From Ascaris suum (Eukaryota; Nematoda; Chromadorea; Rhabditida; Ascarididae): DNA of 64,000 bases. The stretch is from the NCBI GenBank assembly GCA_013433145.1, contig CM024169.1, forward strand, positions 3,472,001 to 3,536,000. Reading direction: 5' to 3'. The notes beneath the pieces are model-generated. The model made no database searches and was not told where the DNA came from. It saw nothing but the letters and a program-made list of their open reading frames with translations. Positions 39,016-53,085 of this stretch are shown in pieces; position 1 is the first letter of the stretch, and every line of letters begins with the position of its first letter. The position numbers and the translations under genes are program-made.

Positions 39016-39689
39016 ATGAAATGCAGATGCTTGATGTCGCATGAATAAAATATCTGCTTATCGCAATGTGCAGAAAATTTTCTACTATTTCAATTTTTCC
39101 ACTATTTTCCCCTATAATTTCTTCTTTTTTTTACGCTTTATAGTCGTAAAAAAAGATTAAATATTTGTGGAAAATTTCTCATCTGCTATGCGTCTAATGA
39201 TGAATAGCATGCTATAAAAATTGCAATGCATTGAATAAAATAGTAAATTTTTCGGAGGGAAAATTTGAATTTGCATCTATAAAGCGTATAGTTTATACAT
39301 AAGAGGCTGCAATAAACAATCTTCCAACTTTTTCATTTCTTATAAACACCAAATAGACAACTAACTTTTCTATTGGTCTTCTCCTTTATCACTGCTTATT
39401 TGACTATCTTGAAAGATAGCCGATATATGCAAAAAATCTTAAGTAACTGTTTCTAAATATTTTGTCAGCATTCATCATTCATCAACCTATTGGCATCATA
39501 TGAAAATCTGATCGAGGAATTGGGCGGTGCTTATATATGCGACGGTGAATTAATGACGGCATACGATAAAACCCAATGCGATTTAATTACCTCATTTATT
39601 TCGAGTTGATTTTCCTTCCCGCTAATTCTGCTTTCATCTAAACTGATGTGTGGCATTCTGCTTTCCAAACATTTCACTATTCAAGTATG

Positions 39690-39905
39690 CATGCTGATAT
39701 ATGTCTGTGCATACGTGTGTATCAGTGTGTGTGTGTGTGTGTGTGGTGTGCGTAGATGTCCTCCTCCATATGTTTATATGTATATGTTTGGTATGGATGC
39801 ATGTGTATGCGCACGCACGTTTTAAGTGTGTGTGTTTTTGCGTGGTTAATATGTCCGTGCTCATGCACATGCGCACTTATCCATGTGTGTATGTACATAT
39901 ACACG
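39690..39905. repeat. TG/ATG-rich alternating purine-pyrimidine tract
   Basis: A (TG)n core at about 39,725-39,745 lies within about 200 bases of degenerate TG/CA/AT alternation. The Cys/Val and His/Thr open frames on both strands are artefacts of it. Confidence 0.85.
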
Positions 39906-40099
39906 TAACTTGTAAACGAATCATATGAAACTGTAACGTAACAAGTTGGAAGTATTAGATCGAAGATGCAATTTTTTTCATTTTATTAAACGGAGAGGGC
40001 AGCTTTATGGAAAGAGACGAAGTCTGAAAAGAATTGTTTGCGCTTAAAAATTTCCACAAAAATAAAATCACCACTGCTTTCCACTCAGAGAATTTTTAC

Positions 40100-41600
40100 A
40101 TCAATAAGCAAAACGTCATGCTAGATTATGTTCGGTGAGTGCACACGCAATAACGCCTTTGATTATCCTGCCAGGATATATCACAAGACGAAAACGTCAC
40201 GCAATATGATGCTTTTTCAAACGTGGTGTTTCATCGCTAAAAATATGTTGCTTATGTGTGCACCGCCAAAAATTCATCAAAGATGGCCCTCAGTTAGGCC
40301 TCTAGTCACATCTTCTATGATGTTCAAAGTGCTCTCTTCCTGTCTAAACGATTTATTCTTTTCCGAAATCTGTCTTTATTTATAAAAAATTGTATCTGTT
40401 CATTCTTGATCGGGGTGAATGCAATATATTCAGATGCCTCAGAGTTCATTTTCCCCGCGGAACGTCTCGTTCTGTTACAGATATCCGAGGGCTCATTCAG
40501 GCTATAAAGGATGCAGTTCTCTACTGCTTAATCCATATTTCACATCCTCTATACTCTCCCTGATTTCATCTTAGATATCGCCGCGTTCATTTCATCCATT
40601 GCCCTTTCAGTTATCTCTATTTATTCCACGTCTCATTTCGTATGTGATGCACCTAGTTCACCCCTTCATTTCGCTTTCATTTCCCAGCGTTCATTTTTTA
40701 ACGTTGCACGCGGTTTTCCTCTTCGCATTCTAGAATTCATTTCATCTCTATGATATCCAATTCCCTCTTTGGTGGAACAAGACCATCATGCCTATACCGC
40801 GATCACCGTCCTAAAATTTGCCAAGGTTCCATCATCTGTATTATCACTCCCTTCCATCACCCTATTTAGTGCAAGTTTTTTTAAAAGACATTTTAGGGTT
40901 CTTTTCGTCTCTACCGATTTCAAATGCATTTCGTTCAATTCAAACCTCATTTTGCCTATGACACATCCAATGTCTTCTTAGAATTTCTATAAACCATTTC
41001 GTCTATACTTCATTCATTTTTCTCTTGCCCTTTTCGTGACTACCGTATATAACTCTGCCGTAAGTATCAAGGTATTCACTCCCGTATGCCATTCTCAGTT
41101 CCCCTGCAGTATCCACTGCCGCCTCAGATATTCGAGGATTCGCTTATCTCTCATTTAGCAACGGAGTAATTTCGTATGTATCTTTTCTGATTTCGTCTTT
41201 TTTTTCACCTCAATGTTCGCTCCTTCTATAACGGATCCAATCCTCTTTTACGTTTTTAATATTCACTTCATCTTTATATTCTCATATATGACAATTTTGA
41301 TTTCATCTGAATATAATCTCTTGGAATTTCGAAGATTAGTTTTGCGCATATCGTATGCAAGCCGTTTCGGCCTCTCTTCCACAATTTCTTGAACTAATTC
41401 TTGGCACATTTCTGCAGGAAATTGAAAAGTCACACAAATCTGCATAAACGCATTTATCCTGCTTCCACTTCCTAAGTCTTCTTCTATAATTTTCAAAAAC
41501 CCATAAAAAGATTGATTTTGTATACATCTATATGATATATACATCTGTTTAGTAGATTCAACCGGTAGCATAGAGAGTTTTCAATGAGGAAATCCTATGA
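40100..41600 (-). other. Purine-rich minus strand, possible decayed retroelement
   Basis: The minus strand is strikingly purine-rich, like the coding strand of RTE-type elements. One short segment near 40.56-40.61 kb, MDEMNAAISKMKSGR, resembles the 'Ala-Ile-x-Lys-Met-Lys-x-Gly-Lys' element before the reverse transcriptase. A 102-codon frame at 41,263-41,571 (CQELVQEIVEERPKRLAYDM) is unrecognised. Evidence is weak. Confidence 0.25.
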
Positions 41601-42609
41601 ACACATTATCCAGTAGCCTTCAAAAATGACGATAGATATAACGAATGCTTTCTACAACAAAAAGTTAACTTTTAACGTATATTTGAAATGGTTTGCTTTG
41701 CACAAACAAAACATCTACTAGGCATATTTCTGTAGCATCATATATGTGGCTCGTTATCATGGCGCTTGCGTCCACTAGCAGAAGCGTCATCTATGAGGAG
41801 GACGTACTTCTTGCTCGACCTTGTATAAATATGACTAATTTCGATTTTATATGATCTTATTCAATAAGCTTTAGAACTTGGGGAACATAAGGTGTACATT
41901 GATTCTGAGGAGTTTCTGATGAAGTTCTGATGAATTCCTCGACATGATTTCTTGGTTATATGTGGTAGATCGTGCAAATATGACACTCGTTGACTTCAAC
42001 TTTAGTTTTCCAATTAAGAAAAGTCTGATTAGTTGGTGGCAAAGAAACAACAATAATCTACTTGATAGCGAATTTTCTCAGAAATGCTCTTTTTGACGAT
42101 GATTTTGCCACAGATCCTATTCATGGAGAGGACAATGCTCATCTGATTTTAATAAGCGAGGTAGGCTCTGTTCGCTGTATTTGCGTAGTAGAGACTTTTT
42201 CAAATCAGAGATCAGGCATACGTCCGTTTTTGGGACTGGAAATTTCCTTGTCAGTGCTTCCAGATACAGCTAAACGTTGTGCTGGCGCGGCATAATTGTG
42301 ATAAAACCTCTGTAATTTCATCTAAGTACACGGAAATGCACGGCCTTTTCTAGTTTCCGCAACGGACTAGTGCAGCAGAGGAAAATGCTGCACAATCTTG
42401 GCGATGCCTTGCCACTTGCACCTTCTTTGGCTCGGCCTGGTTGCACCACATGGATCGTGGTATTTAGTCAGTATTCTCAGCATTACCGATGAATTCACTA
42501 CATAAAATTTGTTGGAGGTGTGTAGTTGCAACAAAAACTTGTTAGCGTTTTATAAAAAAGCCAGCAGCAAGTTGACGGTGCGCTGTACAGCAAACATCTT
42601 AGGAGAAGG

Positions 42610-43480
42610 CAGCCTTGACTCTCGGTAAATGCACAAGCAGGTCGAGTGCAATATTTGGGCGTGGTTCTCGAACGTTTTCATGGAAAGACATCCTAACTTT
42701 CATATACGCTGCAACAAGTATTTTGGTTTTTTTGATGTTAGCATTGAATATGCTCTCGAGACTATTCGTCAGTTCGGTAATAAGATTCCACTCATACCGA
42801 ACGGTATCTTAGCATTGTTCCTGAGCTGCACAGCGAGAACAATTTCATGGTCGCCTAGTGTAAATTTTTTATATTGCCTCTGTTGTTCACCTCTTGCATC
42901 TTCTTTGAGGTGTGCATTCGTCCTCTGTTTGCCAAGAACCATCGCCTATTTTAATGAAAAACTAACGCACGATTGATGTCACCTCCTTCATTTGTTGTTT
43001 TCGAAATACTCGATAGTAATGGGATGTTTGAAGCAACCTTCTAAACCGGTCTTGTCGGAACTCATTCTTCGTTTGTATGACTGAATGTCTGCATTGAGTG
43101 TGAGAGATCAGACGTATTTGTATTTATTGACTGTGGAAAGACTTTTGATGTAATCCGCCAACAAATGATACTCTGGAAGCTGGAAAAGAGTGCTATCGAC
43201 TACTTGCTAAGTTCTCTTAGAGCGATTTTGCGTGGACGATGCTTCTAAGTAAGAATTGAAGATAACCGCCCATCCATCCGTGTGTTCACTGCCTCGTGGT
43301 TCCCATAAGGAATCCCTTTGAATCCCATTTTGATCTTATCTAGTTTAACCGCTTTCCCAATAATGTTTTGAATGCTACTGCTGGATTCCTCATAATCTAT
43401 CCTTTTTTTGAATGGTCCTACTTATGGCTTCCATATTGTGCAAAAAAAGACCTTGATGCACTTGCCACTTAGTCAACATT
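42610..43480 (+). mobile_element. CR1/jockey-like reverse transcriptase remnant
   Basis: The plus strand shows the pre-RT segment WAWFSNVFMERHPNF, then ALETIRQFGNKIPLIPNGIL (42.74-42.82 kb; compare Gly-Pro-Asp-Gly-Ile-Pro), then ARTISWSPSVNFLY. At 43.11-43.3 kb it shows VFVFIDCGKTFDVIRQQMIL, where the first catalytic Asp is present and Lys-Ala-Phe-Asp has become Lys-Thr-Phe-Asp. RAILRGRCF, stop, VRIEDNRPSIRVF and a degraded Gly-Ile-Pro block follow. Multiple stops. The 3' half is not recognisable. Confidence 0.78.
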
Positions 43481-43499
43481 ATGGCTATAAAGTCGTTCC

Positions 43500-46400
43500 G
43501 TCCGAAGATGCCATATGGTTCATATTAATTTCCGCTGTGAATGTTTTCTCAGGCTAACGAAGAGTTCTTTCTTCAGCAGATGATGGGTCAGTGACTTAAG
43601 TGTTTGTAATCGACGCTGGTTTTCATTATTTAGAAACTAATGTCAAATTGCACTGCTGTTGAAGAGTCGTTTAAAATTACAACCGGCGTCCTTTGTGATT
43701 TGCTGCACAGATGTATTGACCGCTATCATGAGGACTTGGATAAAGGACTTAAGAAATCCTTAAAAACAAGCTCTTCACAGTTAAGCAGTCGGTAATGAAA
43801 AGCGGTGTTTTTGTATGATCTTCTTATTTGGTTTCTGATATCAGATTGTGGAGGAATGTGCAGAAATGCTCCATCCGTATCGCTTAACGCAAAAATTATC
43901 GGGTTCATATCGGCCTAATTACACTACGATTTTGAAAATCTCGAAGTTGAAATCATTGAAATATTGCGAGTTCAATTTTGATTCGATTTCTTGCTGTAAA
44001 TTATGTTCAATTTTTGCGACATCCTCTTCTCAGAAATATTACACTTTCTTTCCATGTCTGTCGGAAAGTTTGAACTAGAAAACTACAAAAGCTAGAGCTG
44101 TAAAATGTGCTAAATAAAGTTGTGACCGCCGTTGATCCATTGATTCTCGGAAAAGGTATAAGTATCCAGTGGTGGCAGACATTTCTGATTATTTTACATC
44201 AATCTGGCTCTGATTTTATATCAGCCGAGTCACAAAAGATGAGGCCTCTTCATAGAAAATTTCTGCGGGTGCTCGTGTCGATTGAAATAGCTAGTAAGTT
44301 GCAAAATTGGTTCGTTTGTCAATCGGAATGTGGAAGTATACGCCGTGTCAATTGATGTAATAGGTACTTCTTCTGGTTCTTAGACTACAGACTGACTGTA
44401 CTTTCGTTTTGAGATCGAATTCTGTCGACTCTAGAAGAAAATTGTTCCATTAGACCAGTAGTCTAAATCTTTCCGTCAGACCAGATACCACCGGTCTAAA
44501 TCTTCAAATATCAGCTACTGCTGAGTGGTAATCAACTTGAACGAATTTTAGATCATACGTTTAAACGATGCTAAGGACAATATGCACTAGATCCTCATCG
44601 CCATAGCTTTTGAGGCTCATGAGTTGGATTTATTGGATGGATACAAACAAATCACTCACAACGCACATAGATAAGCACAAAAAGGGAATAAAGAACACCC
44701 ACACAGACACGCGTAAGTGAAGAGATCGCATCTAAATTTGCGTTTGCGAAGCATTGTAATCGTACTGTATTCATGTATATGCGTAGGTGTTCCCTTACGT
44801 CTGCATTTCTGGTGTCTTCAATTCTAATCATCTTGAATCAAAAGTTCTGGGATTTCGTATTATTATAATCTACGCGCAATATGTCCCGCACAAACCACCT
44901 TTTAAGCTCATATATTAGATTCAAATTTAATATGGATACTTGAATACTCTAAAAAACATTTCGTTCTTTTATGAGGGCTATTTGCACTAGTGGGCGGCAT
45001 TTAATAGCCAATGCGATCAGAAAATGATTTTGTAGAATGGAATAATGAGAGGTGCGAAATTAAATGAAATATAAATGCACTATTATTGATAGGTGTGTTA
45101 TCCTTTCTTGGCAACTCATGCAATTATTTATCGTATTCGACCGAATATTGCACATGCGTATTGCACTAGGTGTTTTGAAATGCATTTTTAATAGTTTCGT
45201 CCAACGTTTTTTTTTTCAAAATTTCCACAGATCGTATAAAAGTGCAAAGAAAGGAAGCACTTATAGTGGTTTCTATGCAGTAACCGCTGCCTCGTATTCG
45301 ATTGCAAAATCAACTATCCTACGCGATATGTTCTAATGTAATATCCTAGCCTTGAAGTGTTTTATTAACCAGTCGCTTCATGACACATATTATATAAAAT
45401 CGCTAATTTTACGCAAATTGCAACTGAACTAGAGGCAATCTGATGCCGAAAAAACCAACCGGACTGCAAACTGAAACATTTAAACCACCGGAAGTTGGGA
45501 GTTGAGGTGAACGAAGCATCTGAATTTTTTCTCACTGTATGCAGCTCCGGATGTTCTGAAATGTTTATGGATGGTGCGAACAATTGCTTTCCCCATAGAG
45601 TAATGCCTGTTAACATAGGTGTCGGCATGGTACAGTTTCGTTTTATGCGTATTATGCTAGAAAATTTCAACTCACAGTCGATAGCTGCTACAATAAAGTC
45701 TTTCAAAGAAAGAATTGAAAAGTGTTTGATGATTGCTGCTCTTTGAAATATTCATCAGCCAGCAAAAGTTATAAAATGTCCTATAAAATACATGAAACCA
45801 AACTGCCAAATTGATCGTTCGGACTAATAAACGGAAATGCCAAAAGGATTACCACTGTCAACATATGTTCGTTTATTATATGCTAGAGGGACTCAATCAT
45901 ATTTTGGAGCATTTTAATGCAGCTTTTCGACTTAGTTTACAACGAACAAAGACATGGATTACATTGACGTTAATATCAGTTTTTCTTGCAACCTTCAATA
46001 ACAATGATTCTTCACCTGGATATTTGAGAGTATGTATATAGAAGATTTTTGAGGAAGGACTAGATGAACATTATGAAGACTTTATGAGAAAGGTGATCAA
46101 TAAGGTTTAGTCACCGGCGAATACAGATACATACGCTTTTAGATAAGCTTCATATTCAGTGGCTATTGTATTGGTGATAATGGATTATCTCAGAGATGAT
46201 AATAGTTGGTACACGATTTGATCCTGTGCTGCATCGTCTCAGGTAAGATTACAGGTAAATTAGAGGAATTGACTTAAAAAAACCGGCTCATATGCACATA
46301 TTGACAATTTGATGGCTTGTCGGATGAGCTGTCACGTTATATGCGTTACAGCCGCGCTTACTAGAACAACTTGCTTCCTCGATTGGCATTGTCGGCAAAC

Positions 46401-49400
46401 AATAAAGTACACGCAATATTGCATGTTGCGTCCACATTTTTATCTACCTGACCGCCAGTAAAATCTTCTATAAATATTTCTTGCAAACCCGATCATAAGA
46501 CCTATTATAAATACTTGGAGAGTGGTCCAATTAGGTGCCGTTGATTGTTCAATACGTTCGACAATTTTTTTTCCTCAAAGATCAATATTTCGCCTGTTGA
46601 AACAACGGCCAGGTGAGTAGATGCACGTATGCACAAGCACAGCGGAAACGTTTTCATAATGCGCATTGCAAATGAGCAAATATGAATTTGTAGAAACACA
46701 CAAACTAATTTTTCGCTGAGGAAAACAAAAATGAGTGGATTATGGTGATGAGACTAAGAAGACAGGATTCTAATCCTTGGATTTATTCTATATCTATGCT
46801 AATTCCAATTGGCAAGAAAGTCAAGGATTAAAAGTTGGTCATTAACTATATAATTAATAATTTTGTATTTAATTCGTGCGGCTTATATTGGTGAGGTATG
46901 CCAGAATGAGGTACATAGTTGTTGGACTTTCTCAGGATGGCCTCTATATTTTATCTTCTAGCTCAACTTCAGCGTATTAATCATTGGAATCGAACGAAGG
47001 AGAGGATCGATGAGGTGAAAACATGAGCGAAGCGCGTCCCTTGGCTGCCGAGTTTTTAATTAGTATGCTGTTCAATTTTCGCTTTTATTTTTCTTTGCTG
47101 ACCGCAATGATTATACATTACTCTTTCACATCGATTCATCATTACTTAGTTATTCGTTACACCACTTATCTGACTTTTAAAAGAAATTTTCGCATTCTGC
47201 TTCATTTGTTGTCATTTTCACCTGTTATGTGGAAGGCAGAAATTCAACAAAATCGATTTGGATTAAATTCCACGCACGTTTAGCAGCAAATTTCATGATA
47301 GCCGATTGACAAGAACTAAAAGTTCTCAGAGGTGATAATTTCTTCATTTCTCAGAACAGCACAAAGTTTTCAGCGAAATTTTCAGAGGAATAACATTAGC
47401 CCCCAACGAAAGCAACTTTTTGCATTTTTTTGACTGCAATGAGATAGCTAAATTACAATAGAATAAAGTTCCTAGAGTAGTAGTTATCATGTTATTTTTT
47501 AAGACACGTTTTATGGCGTCGTAATAATAATCTCATTTGAAACGTATTTTAATGCGTTGTTTTATTCATTTTTGTTTGCCGTTTTATCACTGTAAACGTA
47601 AAGATGGCAACCGGATTCGCAAATCGAATTTCTTCTTAGTAATCCTCTTATGCTCGATTTTTTCCATCTATAAGAAAGCCTTTCATTTGATTATCCAATT
47701 TGTATTATACTGCTAAAATATCACGACAATCTTTTTCGATATGCGTTTGCAAGTTGTGCTGAAAGTACATTTTGATGACATCATGGTCATATCCATACTT
47801 GTGTATTCATCTAGTGTATATGAGCGAATGTCCGATAATTCGACTCGCGAATCACATAACATTTAGCTAAAAAGTTGTTGAGTATTATCGATGCTACAAG
47901 GCAATACTTTAAAGCAATTTTGTTCCCACTGAATGGATTTCCATATCGGTTTTTAACACACTCTTAAATGTCATAAATTTTTTAATGATTTCATTGCATA
48001 AGTGGTCTCCGCCACTTAAAACAATTTCTTTCTACGATTATATGTAGTTAGTCGGCATCATAGAAAAGCGTTTTTTTTTTTTGCTCAGTTTTTGTATATT
48101 TCGATAACGTTTATCACAATAGGCTAGAATACCGGAAAAACATATGTCATTTTGCACTTGGCATTTTTCAAACATATTTTCACGCCTCATTTGCTTTTCT
48201 GGCAGTATTTTTCCCTGGGTGTATGATGCTATGCACTTGCAGTGAACAAATCATTGAGAGTGATAGCTTCGCATTCATAATCTCTAAATCAACTTTGACT
48301 CGGCTCATTTCATATTCAGAACTTTTGTAATTCTTCTTTATCTTCTTCGCTAATCCATCAATGAAAGACTATATCTCTATCAACACTTTTGATTATGTGA
48401 GAAAAATAATTACTGTACGAAAAAGAGCAAACTATTGCGCTTCCGATGAGAAAAACTGAACGTGGTGATTGTTCTCGTAAAAGAAATTATAAGAATTGCA
48501 TGATTTTTTTTTTCAAGCGTTAATGCTGTTGCAAACTTAACTGTCCTATCGCAAATCTTTAGCGTTCGGATATTATGAACGATCGAGCACTGCAATATTT
48601 GAGGCTCTAGGTAGAGAATTTAGATTGTGGAGGGAAGCAGAGAAAGTAATGAAATTGCAACCTCTATAACGTTAGTCGCCTTAGTGGCGCTCTTACTTCG
48701 CAAAAACTTCACAGGCGGTACCCGTTCAATGGGATTCGTTAGCGTCTTGCACAGACGCTAGATAGCTCATAATTTTTTCTCATATTTTTCCAGTTCTTCT
48801 TAAACACCTTTCCTATCAGTTTTTCTCGAAATTTCCTCTTTGGTCAGGTGGCTTATTCTTACCGATAACACCTTCAACCTTTCAACGTCTACATGGTATC
48901 TCTGGTATCGCTCAGGATGCTCATTAGGTAACGGAAAATCGTATTTGCAAGTATAGCTTTAGCAATTCAAGTTTCTCCACTGAGGCTTAAAAAAACTCAA
49001 CTGTTTAACGGTTGCATAATTTTCATCCGCTGAATGTTAGCGATCAAAGGACCGGAAATATTGGTTGCCATAGTAATTGTGAAGTTACCTAACAGACGAT
49101 TTTGAAATATTCAAGACTTTATGTCGATAAGTGTGATGTCCCATTATACAGTAATGGGAAATGAACATTGATAAGTGACGTGTGATGATGCCTCAATGCT
49201 ATTATTAATAATAAAATAGTTGCATTAATTAATTTGAATATCTGATAGCCTCAGCAATGCCTGCAAGCAAAATTTTCAGTGTTACTAACATATTTTAAAA
49301 AATTGATTTATTCCTCAGTTTATTTAGAAGCCAATTGGTTTACTCATATAAACGCATTTAATTTTCCTAGACGAAAGATGCCAAGATATATTTGATTGCC

Positions 49401-52400
49401 AGAAATGCTCTTCGCTATTCTTCACGCAGTAAACATTGCTGTCAATCACGTACATTTATTCTCATCTTCCGATAGTTTGCTCACTCGGCATTGCGACTTC
49501 CTATCGATTTTGAGTATAGGCCTCGAATTAGGCGGAAATTTAGCCGTCTTTTGAATATACATCAATAAAGAATTGAATCATTATTCGAACACCATATAAC
49601 TTGTTGCATGCGGATGAGAGCTGAATATGAAAAGCACAAGTCAGCTATTAAAAAAAAATCAATATTTTCGACTGATCGAGCCGCTAAACTTGAGAGGCGA
49701 AATTTTAGTGCATTTGCGAGCAAATTCCGATTATGTTTTAAAAAATAAGCAAAACATTTCTTTCCTATTCGCGCTCATTTCAAATTTCCAGTAATTCGGT
49801 TTAAATCCGCATATTGCGTGAAAATGAATTCAAATGGCATTTCGGCAGTTCTATTCAATGGTAGATTCACTGATTAAAGCAAAGAAACAACAACACTGGG
49901 CGAAATTTTTGCATATAATAGGCATCATCAAATTGCACTGATGGAAATTCTGCACGGGACGATAAACATTTGACACGTTATCACCAATTTAGCTCCACTT
50001 AGCTTAATGAAGCCCGTTACACGCTGAGCCAATTGCACTGCACTCGTCCAAATCGGCGAGCAATATAATACAAGATTTCAGGTATGTGCCAAGGTATGCG
50101 TTGTCCTTCGATTGGTTTCATTATATTACATATTGTTGGTCCCTTTTTTCCTTCTATTCATGGGAGAGAAGTTAGAAAGAACGTATAATGGCTGATGACG
50201 AAGGAGGTAAGGGAACGATTAATTGTACTAAAGAATCGCACGTTTAAGAAAAGCGGCTGTGAATTTTTTTCTCTATAATTTGCCACTTTTTCCGCCTCCC
50301 CAAGGGTCGCTAGTTAATCCTGCAAATAATCTTTTAAGAAAGGGCATTTTTCGACTAAGATGAATCTAGCCTGCCGTCATTTGTTAAAATAGCCAAGCAA
50401 ATAAAATCAAGGCAATGGAAAAAGAGGACAGATGCACTTAGCCGTTGGCAACTTTTTTTGCTTTCATTGGCTACGCGAATCCTGTTGCAACGCAGTCGTT
50501 CAAATCAGCGAGCAATATGGCACGAAATCCTAGCTATGCCAATCTGACCGTACGGACATTGGAGTCTAGCGATCAAACTTTAGAGACTAGTGAATGAGAT
50601 TATTGGAACTAATAGACTAACTTCAAAAGTTGAAATATTAGGTCGGTAGGTAATATCTCATATATACGGGTCAGATATTAGGGCGAGATCTAACAGTGAC
50701 CGCTCACGACGCAGTCAACGATAGAAGGAGTTTAGTAATACAAGAAGAGATGAATTTCTCGCTCTTTTGATAAATTCTCCATTCAAAAATTTTGCCGTCT
50801 TATATTCCGGGCTCATTCGGGGTTAGGATGGCATATTTGTTGAGCAGCTGTTGTACTTAAAGATTTTCCTTACGCTTAGATGTCGCCATAACCAGCCTCA
50901 TAAAAAACCCTTTTGGCATAAAGGAAAAGCGAGCACTCCTACCACAAAGTTGAATGCCGAGCTGGAACTATGAAAGAATTGGAACACATCAGTCTCCAAC
51001 AGTGCTGTCCATTCGAGTGGAAGCAGAAGAATCGAGCGCTGTGCCTATTAATCTGAATTTGAATATGAATCACCAATCATCGCGGCAGTATGCAAATTTT
51101 GCTTTGTTTTAGATGATATTTATATGCAAGTGTGAAGTAAGACAAGCAGCAATAAAGAACATCGACTGTCACAATGAAGGTTTCTGAAAGTTTCAGTGTG
51201 TACAAGGTCTCTCTTTTTCGATGCTCCATATTTCGCCTCTTTGCCGGCACCCCCACCTCGTGCATGTGGATGTGATAAGTTTAAGTGATCCCATGATGAA
51301 GTTTCGACGTTGACCTAGACACATTTACGCCTGATTCTTGTGGTAGTGAGGTTTTCGGAACGTAATTACTGGTGGTCGTTATTTTTGGACGGATTAATCC
51401 GCTATATAATATTGATGTGTCCGATATATTCGTTCTGCTCATATGACCATCTTCTCAGTAGTGACGTCTCAAGATCTCCCTGTAGCCGAAGGAGTCACTA
51501 TCGTAGCCTAAAATATAGAAACTGAGTGGGATTAGAAGGAGATCGTGCTTATAAGGGACATCGTCAACTTTTCTAGACCCAGTGACCGAAATATGCAACA
51601 TGTAGATTCCTCGCCACGGGCTAAGCATTCGTCTTCTTCTCCTCCGCTAATCACGAACGGCAGGGGAAAGAAGGGAATGTTCTTAAAAACCGGAAGTGCC
51701 TTCTTAAAAGAAATATTCATGATTTTCATGGAGGTGCGACTGTCCAATAAAGATTAAATCATATGAGATGTCGGTGCGATAATCAGTAGGCATTTTATTT
51801 CTGAGTGGTACTAAAGCGCTTATCAAGGTGTCTCTATGAGTTCCAAAATTTCTCCAAGCTATACCATTCGTTTCAAAAAGCGACGCATCGTAGATTGACT
51901 TTTGCACTGATGTGCCAACGAGAAGGCTCCTCATTCCCTATTTGTATGTATATAACAAATGTCATGTTTCTATTTGGGCTGGATGCGTGCGTGCTAGAGT
52001 CAGCATCATTGCATATTCAAGAACTTCGTTTTGCGTGATGTTTAACCCTGCTTAAGTAGAAGGAAGTGAAATCTTTGACCTCAAACTCAAATTGATTCAG
52101 TGTTTGAGGCTCACTTGCAACTAATGACGTCATTGCACAAATGTTTTTATTTGATGCTATATTTATACTTCTTAGCAAGTGGTATTATACAATATTTTAA
52201 GCACATTTTGAAATATGTGATACACTGCATCTATAGTGCGCTTGCGGTCTTAGATTACTGTAGCAATTATTTTGGCCTCAAAACTACAGTACTAATACTA
52301 CACTTTTTGTACGTTGTGTTTTTCTTCATACACATGAATACGACCGCAGAGGTTGCTCTGTCAGTGAGTAGAATAGATAGAATAGACGAAAGCTGCCAAG

Positions 52401-52750
52401 AAAATGTGATCACTATTTGGAGAGGTTTTAACAAATCACCAAAATGAGCACCAAAGCAAAGCATCGTTTTCTTCATCAAAATCGTTATTGCCGACATAAT
52501 TGCAACTACAATTGTCTTTACGCATATTTCACACTCTTCGAGGCCCCTCTGAACTTTTGTTCCATCTTTCCAGAAACTAGGCAGCTATCGTATAGACGAC
52601 TCGCAATTGAGAAAGGAAATTGTTTTCAAAACCACACAAAGTGAGTGTGGACAGATAGCAACATATCAAAGGTTGAGAACAAAAGCAACAAGATAGCAAT
52701 GTATTCTGAGCCTTAATGAATTGCACTTGAGGAAATCATCGCACTAACAT
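43500..52750. other. Gene-poor stretch with short repeats
   Basis: No gene recognised across about 9 kb. Noted: a perfect 8-bp hairpin, TAGCGTCT-TGCAC-AGACGCTA, at about 48,739-48,759; two related copies of a short repeat at 50,040-50,085 and 50,488-50,535; a coding-like start MSEARPLAAEFL at 47,023 that quickly becomes low-complexity; and an unrecognised minus-strand frame at 45,365-45,706. Confidence 0.45.
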
Positions 52751-53085
52751 GAAGTATAACAGTTAAGGAATATAGCGCAAAACAAGAAAATGAGATGAGA
52801 GGCAGAGCGGATCGACAAAAACCGAGAACACATTTTTTCCATCAGTACATATACCAACCACGGGATGTTCATCGCCTGAACTGCTTGTTGCAGTTACTTC
52901 TTCGCAGTCTATGCCTCCTGTTGTTGCATGCGGCACCTCGCACTCATTTCTAAAAGTACTCCATGTTTGTCCCTGTTTCATTTTTTAGTATGTATATTGA
53001 CGATTCCTCGATGCCCACGCTGCAGGCTTATTTAATTGTCTGTGCATCGTGATGTCCCTAAATACATCCAAACCTAGAAATGCGT

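Noticed and set aside
39634..39928. Cys/Val-rich and His/Thr-rich frames
   Set aside because: Translations of the TG/ATG alternating tract.
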